From an uncultured Candidatus Actinomarina sp. (GTDB lineage Bacteria > Actinomycetota > Acidimicrobiia > Actinomarinales > Actinomarinaceae): a DNA stretch of 45,789 nucleotides. The notes below the pieces were generated by a model. The model had not been told where the DNA came from. It worked only from the letters and a program-made list of their open reading frames with translations, and searched no databases. The position numbers and the translations under genes are program-made. Positions 1 through 9,349 of the stretch are shown here, in pieces. The DNA lies in NCBI GenBank assembly GCA_902596545.1, contig CACJUH010000003.1, positions 1 to 45,789 of the forward strand, given 5' to 3'. Every line of letters begins with the position of its first letter. The first letter of the stretch is position 1.

Positions 1-83
1 TCAGATTCTGAGTTAACAAATAAAATAAAGGATGACCCAACAACTAGTGTCATAACAAATATAAAAATGTATTTACTATTCAT
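1..83 (-). CDS. Partial exported or membrane protein (N-terminus only)
   Basis: A minus-strand reading frame starts with ATG at 83-81 and runs off the left edge. The visible 27 residues begin MNSKYIFIF and are hydrophobic throughout, like a signal peptide or first membrane segment. Its start overlaps the stop of the upstream membrane-protein gene by 8 bases (76-83), the same tight overlap seen elsewhere here, which suggests translational coupling in one operon. Too little is present to name a function. Confidence 0.5.
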   Translation of the reverse strand, partial: MNSKYIFIFVMTLVVGSSFILFVNSES

Positions 84-1521
84 TTTTGCCTTTAACTTTT
101 ATGAAAAAACCAAGAATTAGAATTGAAAACATATAACTTACAAGTATCAAGGCAAAAGTTAATGAAAATGATCCCATGCTTAATAAGTCTTGCTGAAGGT
201 TTGCGAATTCACTGTCCGGGGAAACAATCAAAATTCTAATAAATAACCATAGTCCGAGTAAAAAAGAAAGGAGGGGAAAGATTTTGTATGCCCCGGTTGT
301 GTCATTTAAGGATTCTAATAATTCATTACCTCCACCTGGTAAAGACTTTAGTAACACACCTTCAATACACATTAAATAGCTAATAGCTGCAACCGCTGTT
401 AGAACACTCGATTCCAGAACATACGGAAGGGAAGTTAGATAGAAAAATCCAAAACCAACAGCGCTTAAAACAACAGAAGAATAAAACTTAGGTGATAACT
501 TTGCTATAGGTCTTTTGTTCAATATATAGCTTGAGGCAATAAAGCCAAATATGAAACCAATTGGCATCTCAAAATATACATAAGCACAAGTTGATATAAA
601 TGCAAAAAATATTGCTTGAGGAGACCATTTAAATTTTATATTTTGTTTATATACAAATTTTTCAATTACTGCTTCAACACCTTCATAAAAAAAAGTTGCA
701 GATATGAGGCCAATGAATGCGGCTATAAAGATAGCTAAATTTTCTAAATCTAGAACGAGAGATGCTCCTTCTTCAACATATCCAATTAGGAAGGCAGTTA
801 AAGTAAGTGCAAATAAAATCTTTAGAAAATTAATTAACTTTGATTCACTTTTTACGTCTTTATCTCTCCGAAAATAACTAATTCTAAAATCTGAAATTAT
901 TCTGTTAAACCATTCTTGCATTAAAAGAACAAGATAGAAGAGAACAATTATTGAAGTTGTGATAATAAAGGCAATACTATTTTTTTCCTGGTCTGTTAAA
1001 TCGATTTCATCAAAAAGCGGGATAGATGTTATTAGTTCGTTTGTTATCTCAATATCTAAAAAATTTGAGCTTTCGACAATAGGTGGAGGAATAGTGGTGG
1101 TGGTGGTTGTAGACGTGGTTGTTGTAGACGTGGTTGTTGTAGACGTGGTTGTTGTAGGGATTGGTGCTAAAACCACCTGATTTGAGAAAGTTTCCTTGGT
1201 AAAACTTAAGCAAGTTGCAGCAGAACATTCTTCATTTGGCAGTTGTAATACTTTAGTCACAATAACATTGATTGTTATTTTGACTTCGCCCTCATAGCAA
1301 CACAATTCAATAGAACTTTCTTTGATAGGAATTTCGTATTTTTCAATTTTCCCGTCATGGATTATTTCTAAATTTATAGAGTCGTATTCTGTATATAGTA
1401 CTTTCCAACTAAGAAATATATTTGAATCTTCCTTTCTGTCCAATTCAATTATTATGTTTTCTGAATCAGTTGTAGCATTTATAAGAAAAAAGAAAATAAG
1501 TATATAGAAACTTTTTTTCAT
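76..1521 (-). CDS. Multi-pass membrane protein with extracellular domain and Thr stalk, unknown function
   Basis: A 481-residue protein that I do not recognise. It opens with a hydrophobic signal sequence (about residues 4-17). A soluble, presumably extracellular part (about 20-120) follows, with adjacent cysteines (CC) and a second pair in CSAATC that could form disulphides. Next comes a Thr-rich stalk (about 124-145, TTTTS repeats) and about eight hydrophobic segments from residue 183 to the end. The layout is that of a surface-exposed head on a polytopic membrane base. It lies 3 bases after the TetR gene and downstream of the giant sortase-fused surface protein, so it probably belongs to the same cell-envelope operon. 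Transport or cell-wall roles are possible but not shown. Confidence 0.8.
   Translation of the reverse strand: MKKSFYILIFFFLINATTDSENIIIELDRKEDSNIFLSWKVLYTEYDSINLEIIHDGKIEKYEIPIKESSIELCCYEGEVKITINVIVTKVLQLPNEECSAATCLSFTKETFSNQVVLAPIPTTTTSTTTTSTTTTSTTTTTTIPPPIVESSNFLDIEITNELITSIPLFDEIDLTDQEKNSIAFIITTSIIVLFYLVLLMQEWFNRIISDFRISYFRRDKDVKSESKLINFLKILFALTLTAFLIGYVEEGASLVLDLENLAIFIAAFIGLISATFFYEGVEAVIEKFVYKQNIKFKWSPQAIFFAFISTCAYVYFEMPIGFIFGFIASSYILNKRPIAKLSPKFYSSVVLSAVGFGFFYLTSLPYVLESSVLTAVAAISYLMCIEGVLLKSLPGGGNELLESLNDTTGAYKIFPLLSFLLGLWLFIRILIVSPDSEFANLQQDLLSMGSFSLTFALILVSYMFSILILGFFIKVKGKNE
1104..1157. repeat. 15-bp tandem repeat encoding the Thr stalk
   Basis: About three and a half copies of a 15-base unit (gtagacgtggttgtt on the plus strand) lie in tandem. 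They encode the TTTTS units of the stalk in the membrane protein at 76-1521. The period is a multiple of three, so copy-number change would alter stalk length without breaking the frame. Confidence 0.8.
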
Positions 1522-1524
1522 TAA

Positions 1525-2163
1525 TTATTTTTGCAACAAAATTGCTTTATTTAATATTTTTTTCATTTCAATTTTCAGCCATTCATCATTAAATTTTGAC
1601 CAAATCTCAAAATCTGGATTAAATCTCATCCATAAATAGATATTTCCATTCCATAGAGTAAAAATATCATCTGCTAACAATTTAGGATCAATAGTTGAAT
1701 TTACTTTCTCATATTCTTCACACATTTTAAGCAAAAAAGAGTAAGGCTCTCCCTGTATCCATTTGTTACTATTTAAAATTTCTCTGAATTGAAAAAAACC
1801 TTCTTTAATAGCAGTTCCTAATCCAATACATGCATCTACTTGAACATCAAGGTAATAATTAATTCGTTTTAAAGGATTCTGTTCAGTTTGATTATGTTGT
1901 TCAACTTTCTCGACAATATCTTGAAATCCAATTGAAAATATCGATCCATAAACATCCATCAAACTATCAGGAAAGTGGTTATAAGCTGTTGCTACTGAGG
2001 TTCCTGCATGTTTGGCAATTAATGAAAGATTAATTGTTTCATTTGGGATCAATGGATCATTAAAAAGTTCAATTGCAGTATTTACTAACTTTTTATGTTT
2101 GTCGTCATAAATATTTTTTGCCCTTAAAGATCTACCATCTTTATGCATTGGTTCCATAATCAT
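1525..2163 (-). CDS. TetR/AcrR family transcriptional regulator
   Basis: A 212-residue protein with a TetR-type N-terminal DNA-binding domain: residues about 22-70 contain the helix-turn-helix with the core SLIAKHAGTSVATAYNHFPD, matching the usual pattern ending in YxHF. The rest is a variable helical ligand-binding and dimerisation region with no recognisable specificity. The first codon may be the ATG at 2163 or the in-frame ATG two codons later (MEPMHKDG). It sits 13 bases after the giant surface-protein gene and 3 bases before the membrane-protein gene, all on one strand. It may therefore control this surface operon, though no operator was identified and the target is inference. Confidence 0.88.
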   Translation of the reverse strand: MIMEPMHKDGRSLRAKNIYDDKHKKLVNTAIELFNDPLIPNETINLSLIAKHAGTSVATAYNHFPDSLMDVYGSIFSIGFQDIVEKVEQHNQTEQNPLKRINYYLDVQVDACIGLGTAIKEGFFQFREILNSNKWIQGEPYSFLLKMCEEYEKVNSTIDPKLLADDIFTLWNGNIYLWMRFNPDFEIWSKFNDEWLKIEMKKILNKAILLQK

Positions 2164-2176
2164 ATTTTACATTTAA

Positions 2177-5100
2177 TTAATTTGCTGATTCAATTTTTGT
2201 CAAAATACCCGTTACAATCAATCTCTGTCTCGCAGAATATTTTGGATGACAAGTAGTAAGTGTTAGCCTGTCATCACCTCGATTATATAAAACATATTCT
2301 CCACCTATAGCTTCAACTACTGAGACTTCATCTATCGTATAATGAAATTTTTTATTATTAACAGTGAGAATAACTTGATCGCCTATTTGAACTTGATCTA
2401 ATTTTGCAAATGGCGCACCAAAAGTTGTTCTATGACCTGCAATGCCTACATTTCCTCCATTTCCTGGAAGTGAAGTCTGTAAGTAGTGTCCAGGTCCAAA
2501 TTCAAGATTTTTTTCATTTGTTCCGGAGACTACATATTGGTTAAGGTTTATTGAATCTATTTGGAGCTGTCCAAAAACAGTCGGTGAATATGGAATTGAG
2601 TTATCTAAATTTTTATCAATAAATGTGTCACGTAAAGATTCAAAAACTGGAACATCATTTAATACTGAAAGTACCCTTTCATTTAAATTTTGATTTTCTT
2701 CTTTTTCTATTTTAATCTCATTGTCATCTGCAGCATACATCTGTTCTAAAACCCTCTGTGAAGTCTGATATTGAATATCTGTAAGATAAACTTGCTGCAT
2801 TGCATATATTCCTAAGCCCATACCCATCAATATTAGAAGACTTGAAAATCCGAGAGATAATCTGCTAAATTTTGCTGAAGATATTTTTTGTTTTTTTAAT
2901 TTTGTTTTTGATAGTTTTTTAACTTTAACATAACGCTCTTCTAAAGGTGTTATCGCTGCTTTGCCGGTAAAGCATATTTCAAACGAACCTGAAGAAATAA
3001 GAGAAATGCGCTCAAGCATCACATCTTTAGTAAGTTCTTCATCTAGATCTTTATATTTTTTAACCAAATTTGATACTGCGACTTTTGTATAATTTAGTTC
3101 TGCTGATAAATTATTTATATTGTTTATTCTCTCAGAAACTTGATTTTGCAGAACTCCGTATGGATTAATTAAATCTAAATTAATGTTGATATTAACTTCT
3201 TCTTTAAATGTTTTTTCTATTTGCTTCTTTAATTTAAAAACATTCTTATATACAGCATCTAAATCATTGGAATCAACTGTTCTTACTATAGATAAAAGTT
3301 TCCTTTTTCTAGATTTTGTAAAGAAGAAGAGACCAGATAGAAATAAAAGAACACTAGAAATTACTATATTTTTTAAATTAATACCAGTTGCAGCAAGTTG
3401 TAGACTGTCTTCACTGTAGAAATATTGTACATTGTAATTACCATCTGTTAGATATATATCTTCATCAAACTCATCCCATTCAAAAAAATCATTACCTTCA
3501 TCTTCTGTAAGTGGTCCTTCACAAACATCTCCCTCTTCAAGAATTAGGCCTTCACAGAATTGATCTTCTTCAGGTATCGTTGTAGATGTTGTAGAAGTTG
3601 TATCTCCTTCATCAGTGAGATCAATTCCAAGTAAAGTAGTTGTAGTTGAAGTTGCATCTGGTTCTTCTATACAATCAATGATTTTCTTAAAACCGCCTTT
3701 GGATTTTTGACCACTTAAAGTGTCCCTAACAATAAACCTTATTCTATAAGTTGAGCCTTCGGGAACCCCAGAAAGAGTTGAGATATATAAACTACCCCCT
3801 GGAGCAATGCTGTAGGTATTGTCTACCATCTTTGTTTTATTAATAAAGATTTTTAATCGTATAGTCATCCCAACATTTGATTGAGAGTTTATTGCTGAAA
3901 GACCAAAAGAAGCACTTCCATCACTACTGCACCGACCATTATTAATAATATCTGGTTTAAATATAGGTTCAAAAATTGTAGTTGTTGTAGTTGGCAGAGT
4001 TGTAGTAGTTGAAGTTGTAGTAGTAGTAGTGGTGGTTGTAGTAGTTGTTACAGTACAACTAGCAGTGTATGACAGGGTTGGGTCCACGCCAGGGATGTCT
4101 AATCCATCTGTGACCCAGGAACTGTTATCATGTGACCCTCCAGATTTTCTAGAGCTATATCTCCACTTAATACTCTCACCATTTGCAAGTGCTGGTGCGG
4201 AATAGGTCTCTGACGAATTAGCAGATACTTCTTCATCGCTCTTTAGTTGTGTCCATGTTGAACCATCATCAGTTGAGTATTCCACTCTATAAAAGACTGA
4301 AACCGTTGAATCTGAGCCAGAGTTGAGAGTTATAAAAGGTGTCTGTGTCTGTGAATCAGAACATGATCCTAATGAAGTTGAGACACTAGCACAAGATATT
4401 GTTAACTTAGATCCAATCTCTGTCCATGTTGAACCACCATCTGTTGAATATCTGTGTTCACGACCGGTACCATTTGCGATTCCCGTATTTACAGCAAATT
4501 CTTGTGAAGCTCCAGCATTTATTGACTTACCACTCTCTTCACCTGTAGCACTACCTCCAAAGTACATCCAATCGCCAACATCTCCTGACACTGCATTAGT
4601 TGCTCTTTTTTGTACTAAAAATGTAATAGCGACATTGCTTCCGCTATTATCAACAGTTATTTTAATTTTACCCATTGTACCGCCTTGGCCTGTGCCATTA
4701 TTTTTACAGCCATTTGTAGCATGAGAAACAGCAGGAGCAATTACTGGACAATTTATAGTTATTGTTGAAAGCGTTGCCTCTGATTGGCTTAATCCCTCTG
4801 AAGAGTTAGCAACAGAGTATTTAATTATTACAGCTGTTCCATGACTTTGTGCTGGTACAGAAAGAGAAGAGTTGTCTGTCTGACCAGCTGCTACTGTCGC
4901 AGTGTTAAGAGTTGTATAACTCGAACCTCCATCAGTTGAGTATCTAACAGTAAATGTTCCTGCAGCAGTCGAACTTGAGTTATTGAGAGTTATTGGAATT
5001 GCTGCACTTCCACTTGAACAACTGGCTGCAGCTGCTGTAGCACTAGCATTAAGCACAGGACAATCTATTTCAATACTGCTTAAAGTTGTTGTAGAAGCAG

Positions 5101-8100
5101 AAGAAAAATCTGTACTTGATGAAGTCTGATAACGTATATAAACCGTAGTGTCATTCGTGAAAGAAGAGCCTTTTAAACTTACTGTGGAGGTTGAATCCGA
5201 GTTTACTGCAACATGAGAACCACCAATACCATCAGTCCAGTTTGAATTGTCTGTAGAGTACTGAACTTTAAAATAATTAGTTGCACCTTGTCCTGTGTTA
5301 TCAAGTAGTACATTTATGGGAGCTCCTCCACCTGAACAAGTTCCATGAGATGCCGAAACTGCTGGTGTGGTACAACTGACAGTAGCGCTATTCAAAGCAT
5401 TGCCTGTGACATAGTTTCCTGAAAATGATCCAGAAATTGTGGATGTTTTATATCTCCACTGAATTGTAGTCCCGTTGTTGACTGCTTGTGTCACTGTATC
5501 TGAACCACCGATTGTTACAGCTTTACTTGCTTCTTTTTGCGCCCAGCTTGACCCACCATCTACTGAGTACTCAATTAAGAAGTATGCAGTAGCTTGTGAT
5601 GAACCACTATTTGAAATTGCTAATGTTGATGTCTTCGAAGCTCCACTACAACTATTTGCTAAAGTCTGGGAAGCAGAGGTTGTAATATTACAATTAACCG
5701 CTGAACTTGCACTTCCAGTAGCAGTAGGAGTTCCTGTAAATGTTGCACTTGACGTTGATGTTTCATATCTCCAAGTGATAGTTTTGCCTACAGGGACGCT
5801 TTGTGTCAACGTTTCTGTACTATCAATACCGACTGACTGATTAGCGGCCTTGGTTACCCAAGAACCGCTATCAATCTTGTACTCAACCTTTACATATGCT
5901 GTTGTTGTAGCAGAAGCTGAGTTAGTAATTGCAAAACTTGATGTTGCAGCACCACTGGAACATCCTCCTAAAGAAGGAGAAACGCTTACGTCAATAACAG
6001 GACAGTTAACAGTTGAGCTATTCATATCACTACTTGTGACATAACTTCCTGAAAAAGATCCAGAAGAAGTAGAAGACTTATATCTCCATTGAATAGCTGA
6101 ACCATGAGAGACAGCTTGGGTCAGTGTTGCTGAGCCGTTAGCATTAACGCTCTGATTGGCTGCTTTCTGTGTCCAGCTTGATCCACCATTTAAAGAGTAC
6201 TCAACAAGGACATAAGCTATATCATTTGCTGAATCAGAGTTAGTGATTGTTAATGTAGAGGTTTTTGCTCCACTTGAACAACCCCCAAGTTCTTGCTCGG
6301 CACTGACATCTATTATTGGACAATCAACAGTTGAACTTGCAGATAAGGTAGCGTATAAAATACCCCCAAATGAACCTGAGGTTGATGAGGCTTTATATCT
6401 CCATGTAATTGCTGAATCATGTGGTACAGAGTGTGTTAGTGTTGCAGATGCATTTTTTGCAACAGACTGGTTCGCTGCTTTCTGTGTCCAGCTTGACCCA
6501 CCATCTAAAGAGTACTCAACTAAGAAATATGCTGTTGTATTGGCTGAGTTAGAGTTTGATAAGGTAAGAGTAGAGGTTTTAGCCCCACTAGAACAACTAC
6601 CAAGCGCTTGCGAAACACTGACATCTATTACTGGACAATCAACAGTTGAACTTGCAGATAAGGTAGTGGGTGTTAAACCTGTAAAGTTGTCATCTGTGTC
6701 TGAAGAGGTAAATCTCCATGTAATTGCTGAACCATGTGGTACAGACTGCTGAAAAATTGAACCTGAGTTATTGGTTGAAGTATAATTGCTACTTTTAGTT
6801 TCCCAAGAGCCGTTATCAATCTTGTACTCAACTTTGAGATAAGCTGTTGAGCCTGAATTATTCGTAATTGTAAGATCGGAGGTTTTAGCCCCACCAGAAC
6901 AACTACCAAGTTGTTGTGCTCCTGATACTGTTACAGGATTAGGACAGTCAACAGTTGAGCTATTCATATCACTAGCTGTGATATAACTTAGCCCTGTCCA
7001 GTTCCCTGATGTATCAGAGCTTTTATATCTCCACTGGATTGATGAACCATCAGGCACGCTAACTGTTAAAGAGGTGTTCGTTTGACCATTGGTAATTGTT
7101 AAGTTGTCTGCTTCCTGTGCGTCTGTATGCACAGTCCAGCTAGAACCTCCGTTAAGAGAGTACTCAACAGTAACATATGCTGTTGATCCAGAGCTATTTT
7201 GCAGAGAAAGTGTAGAGATCTTTGCCCCACCAGAACAACTACCGAGTGATTGAGAATCTGTCAGTGTTTTAGCTACAGGACAGTTAACAGTTGAGCTATT
7301 CATATCACTAGCTGTGATATAACTTAGCCCTGTCCAGTTTCCTGATGTATCAGAGCTTTTATATCTCCACTGGATTGATGAACCATCAGGCACGCTTACA
7401 GTCAAAGAAGTATTTGTTTGACCATTGGAAATTGTTAAGTTGTCTGCTTCCTGTGCATCATTATGTACAGTCCAGCTAGAACCTCCGTTAAGAGAGTACT
7501 CAACAGTAACATATGCTGTTGATCCAGAGCTATTTTGCAGAGAAAGTGTAGAGGTAGCAGAACCACCAGAACAACTACCAAGTGATTGTGAATCTGTCAG
7601 TGTTTTAGCTATAGCACAGTTAACAGTTGCACTATTCATGTCACTAGCTGTGATATAACTTAACCCTGTCCAGTTCCCTGATGTGTTAGAGCTTTTATAT
7701 CTCCACTGGATTGCTGAGCCATCAGCCACACTTACTGTTAAAGATGTGTTCGTTTGACCATTGGAAATTGTTAAGTTGTCTGCTTCCTGTGCATCATTAT
7801 GTAAAGTCCAAGAACCACTATCAATCTTGTACTCAGCAGTAACGTATGCTGTTGATCCAGAGCTATTTTGCAGAGAAAGTGTAGAGGTAGCAGAACCAGC
7901 TGAACAACTACCGAGTGATTGTGAATCTGTTAGGGATACAGCTGCTATTGAGACACAATCAGAAGCGTCTACAGTTATCGTTACAGTACTTGTACCCGAT
8001 GAGGGCGTCCGTAAACCATACGTGCTACTTTCTGCGTACCAATTTAGTTGCACAGATGTGCCATTAGCCTGTGCGGGTACAGAGAGCGAGGTATTGCTCG

Positions 8101-9286
8101 CACCTCCATTTACACTTGTACCTGTTGTAAGGTTTGATGTGCTTCCACCAATTGTATATGTAACTACATAGTTTGCTGCAACATCACTGCTTGAGTTATT
8201 AAGGGTTACAGCGATAGTTTTGTTACTACCACTACATGAACCTTGAGCAGCAGTAAGTGTTGGTACAAATTCATCGTTTCCTGAAAGACCAATACCACAA
8301 CCAGCACCATCAGTATTACTAGAACTACTAAAGTCATCATTTGTCTCTGTTAATGAGCCAGCAGATTCATCATAAAGCCAGAGGTCTCCAGTATTGTTTT
8401 CTAAGAAATACACATCTCCATTACCAAGTGACATTGCAGCACCTGAGTTTGAACCTATTCCGCTACCAATATTTCCATTTAGTACGCTAAGATCTATTGT
8501 CATAGCTTCATTGTTACTTCCAATATTTGTATGCGAAGTTATCTCAGCACCAAGTAAATCGTTAGCGTTTGAATCATAACCAACAAAGTCATTACCAGAT
8601 GGATGATTGGATACCCATGCAAAGTCTTTTGCTTTATTTGAACCATTACCTCCATTAGTAATAGTTAGATTTATAACTTTATAAGTACCATCACCATTTA
8701 CTCTGATAACTTTTTGATTTCCATTAAAGAAACCTTTTGACGTAACAATGTATTTGTACGTTGTACCACCAGAAACAACTTCATAGTTTGAAGCTGCGTT
8801 GTTATCACCTGTACCAAGATTGACAGAAGATATATAAGTAGTCGTTCCAGCTCCAGATGCGTTGTAATTTAATTTATATAGGTATGCGTTTCCATTACTT
8901 TTTTTCAGTACTGCGAACATCTCACCATCTGTTGTGATGCTGAGTGAGTTCACTTCTTCTATATTGCTATGACTCCAGTTGGAAAAAATTTCATAGGTTG
9001 AAGTAATGAAAGTACCACTATCGTTATTAACTCCACGTTTGATTGTTAAGGTACCACTAGCCCAGGTGCTTTGATATAAAATTGTTCTTCCATCACTATC
9101 AACACAATCGAACTCTCCGGATGCAAGGGCGGGTTCTGGATCAATTGTCTCTATCGTGACAAATGCAAGAGTAACAATCATCAAAAAAGAGATGGATACA
9201 TTTAAAACTTTTGCTAAAAATGGACGCATATCTCTAAAACGCAAAAAACGCATACGAGCATAAGCATTGCTAAACAATTTATACAT
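2177..9286 (-). CDS. Giant repeat surface protein with LAATG sorting signal fused to a class E sortase
   Basis: A 2369-residue exported protein. Order: signal peptide (hydrophobic core about 30-46, likely cleavage near ALA-S at 55); a propeller-like head rich in YLYKL/FLENNTGDLWLY motifs (about 57-340); some 13 Ig-like modules of 90-112 residues, each opening near LGSCSGG and closing near a second Cys; a Thr stalk (about 1746-1771); one more module; a second short Thr stretch; then LAATG at 1964-1968, a hydrophobic segment and KSRKRK, which is a cell-wall sorting signal. The chain then continues with a basic, likely cytoplasmic segment (about 2000-2140), a second transmembrane helix (about 2144-2168) and a sortase domain (about 2215-2365). 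That domain has His2285 (GIAGHRTT), Cys2346 (TLTTCHP) and Arg2355 (ARQRLIV), the class E pattern. Class E sortases use LAxTG substrates, so enzyme and substrate match. The reading frame is unbroken across the junction. Role in adhesion or as a surface layer is inference. Confidence 0.9.
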   Translation of the reverse strand: MYKLFSNAYARMRFLRFRDMRPFLAKVLNVSISFLMIVTLAFVTIETIDPEPALASGEFDCVDSDGRTILYQSTWASGTLTIKRGVNNDSGTFITSTYEIFSNWSHSNIEEVNSLSITTDGEMFAVLKKSNGNAYLYKLNYNASGAGTTTYISSVNLGTGDNNAASNYEVVSGGTTYKYIVTSKGFFNGNQKVIRVNGDGTYKVINLTITNGGNGSNKAKDFAWVSNHPSGNDFVGYDSNANDLLGAEITSHTNIGSNNEAMTIDLSVLNGNIGSGIGSNSGAAMSLGNGDVYFLENNTGDLWLYDESAGSLTETNDDFSSSSNTDGAGCGIGLSGNDEFVPTLTAAQGSCSGSNKTIAVTLNNSSSDVAANYVVTYTIGGSTSNLTTGTSVNGGASNTSLSVPAQANGTSVQLNWYAESSTYGLRTPSSGTSTVTITVDASDCVSIAAVSLTDSQSLGSCSAGSATSTLSLQNSSGSTAYVTAEYKIDSGSWTLHNDAQEADNLTISNGQTNTSLTVSVADGSAIQWRYKSSNTSGNWTGLSYITASDMNSATVNCAIAKTLTDSQSLGSCSGGSATSTLSLQNSSGSTAYVTVEYSLNGGSSWTVHNDAQEADNLTISNGQTNTSLTVSVPDGSSIQWRYKSSDTSGNWTGLSYITASDMNSSTVNCPVAKTLTDSQSLGSCSGGAKISTLSLQNSSGSTAYVTVEYSLNGGSSWTVHTDAQEADNLTITNGQTNTSLTVSVPDGSSIQWRYKSSDTSGNWTGLSYITASDMNSSTVDCPNPVTVSGAQQLGSCSGGAKTSDLTITNNSGSTAYLKVEYKIDNGSWETKSSNYTSTNNSGSIFQQSVPHGSAITWRFTSSDTDDNFTGLTPTTLSASSTVDCPVIDVSVSQALGSCSSGAKTSTLTLSNSNSANTTAYFLVEYSLDGGSSWTQKAANQSVAKNASATLTHSVPHDSAITWRYKASSTSGSFGGILYATLSASSTVDCPIIDVSAEQELGGCSSGAKTSTLTITNSDSANDIAYVLVEYSLNGGSSWTQKAANQSVNANGSATLTQAVSHGSAIQWRYKSSTSSGSFSGSYVTSSDMNSSTVNCPVIDVSVSPSLGGCSSGAATSSFAITNSASATTTAYVKVEYKIDSGSWVTKAANQSVGIDSTETLTQSVPVGKTITWRYETSTSSATFTGTPTATGSASSAVNCNITTSASQTLANSCSGASKTSTLAISNSGSSQATAYFLIEYSVDGGSSWAQKEASKAVTIGGSDTVTQAVNNGTTIQWRYKTSTISGSFSGNYVTGNALNSATVSCTTPAVSASHGTCSGGGAPINVLLDNTGQGATNYFKVQYSTDNSNWTDGIGGSHVAVNSDSTSTVSLKGSSFTNDTTVYIRYQTSSSTDFSSASTTTLSSIEIDCPVLNASATAAAASCSSGSAAIPITLNNSSSTAAGTFTVRYSTDGGSSYTTLNTATVAAGQTDNSSLSVPAQSHGTAVIIKYSVANSSEGLSQSEATLSTITINCPVIAPAVSHATNGCKNNGTGQGGTMGKIKITVDNSGSNVAITFLVQKRATNAVSGDVGDWMYFGGSATGEESGKSINAGASQEFAVNTGIANGTGREHRYSTDGGSTWTEIGSKLTISCASVSTSLGSCSDSQTQTPFITLNSGSDSTVSVFYRVEYSTDDGSTWTQLKSDEEVSANSSETYSAPALANGESIKWRYSSRKSGGSHDNSSWVTDGLDIPGVDPTLSYTASCTVTTTTTTTTTTTTSTTTTLPTTTTTIFEPIFKPDIINNGRCSSDGSASFGLSAINSQSNVGMTIRLKIFINKTKMVDNTYSIAPGGSLYISTLSGVPEGSTYRIRFIVRDTLSGQKSKGGFKKIIDCIEEPDATSTTTTLLGIDLTDEGDTTSTTSTTIPEEDQFCEGLILEEGDVCEGPLTEDEGNDFFEWDEFDEDIYLTDGNYNVQYFYSEDSLQLAATGINLKNIVISSVLLFLSGLFFFTKSRKRKLLSIVRTVDSNDLDAVYKNVFKLKKQIEKTFKEEVNININLDLINPYGVLQNQVSERINNINNLSAELNYTKVAVSNLVKKYKDLDEELTKDVMLERISLISSGSFEICFTGKAAITPLEERYVKVKKLSKTKLKKQKISSAKFSRLSLGFSSLLILMGMGLGIYAMQQVYLTDIQYQTSQRVLEQMYAADDNEIKIEKEENQNLNERVLSVLNDVPVFESLRDTFIDKNLDNSIPYSPTVFGQLQIDSINLNQYVVSGTNEKNLEFGPGHYLQTSLPGNGGNVGIAGHRTTFGAPFAKLDQVQIGDQVILTVNNKKFHYTIDEVSVVEAIGGEYVLYNRGDDRLTLTTCHPKYSARQRLIVTGILTKIESAN
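6961..7960. repeat. Three near-identical 336-bp tandem repeats inside the giant surface gene
   Basis: The motif tattcat recurs at 6961, 7297 and 7633, exactly 336 bases (112 codons) apart, and the DNA between copies is nearly identical apart from scattered substitutions. These are three Ig-like modules (about residues 441-776) of the surface protein. Other modules of the same protein are far more diverged, so this block looks like a recent in-frame expansion. Confidence 0.88.
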
Positions 9287-9349
9287 TATATTTTTCTACA
9301 ACAACATTCTTATTTTAAATTAGAAAATTTTCTAAGACAATAATTTTTT

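Noticed and set aside
4323-8579. Several plus-strand open frames opposite the giant surface gene
   Set aside because: They follow the module repeats antisense, have no recognisable domains, and arise from repetitive coding DNA.
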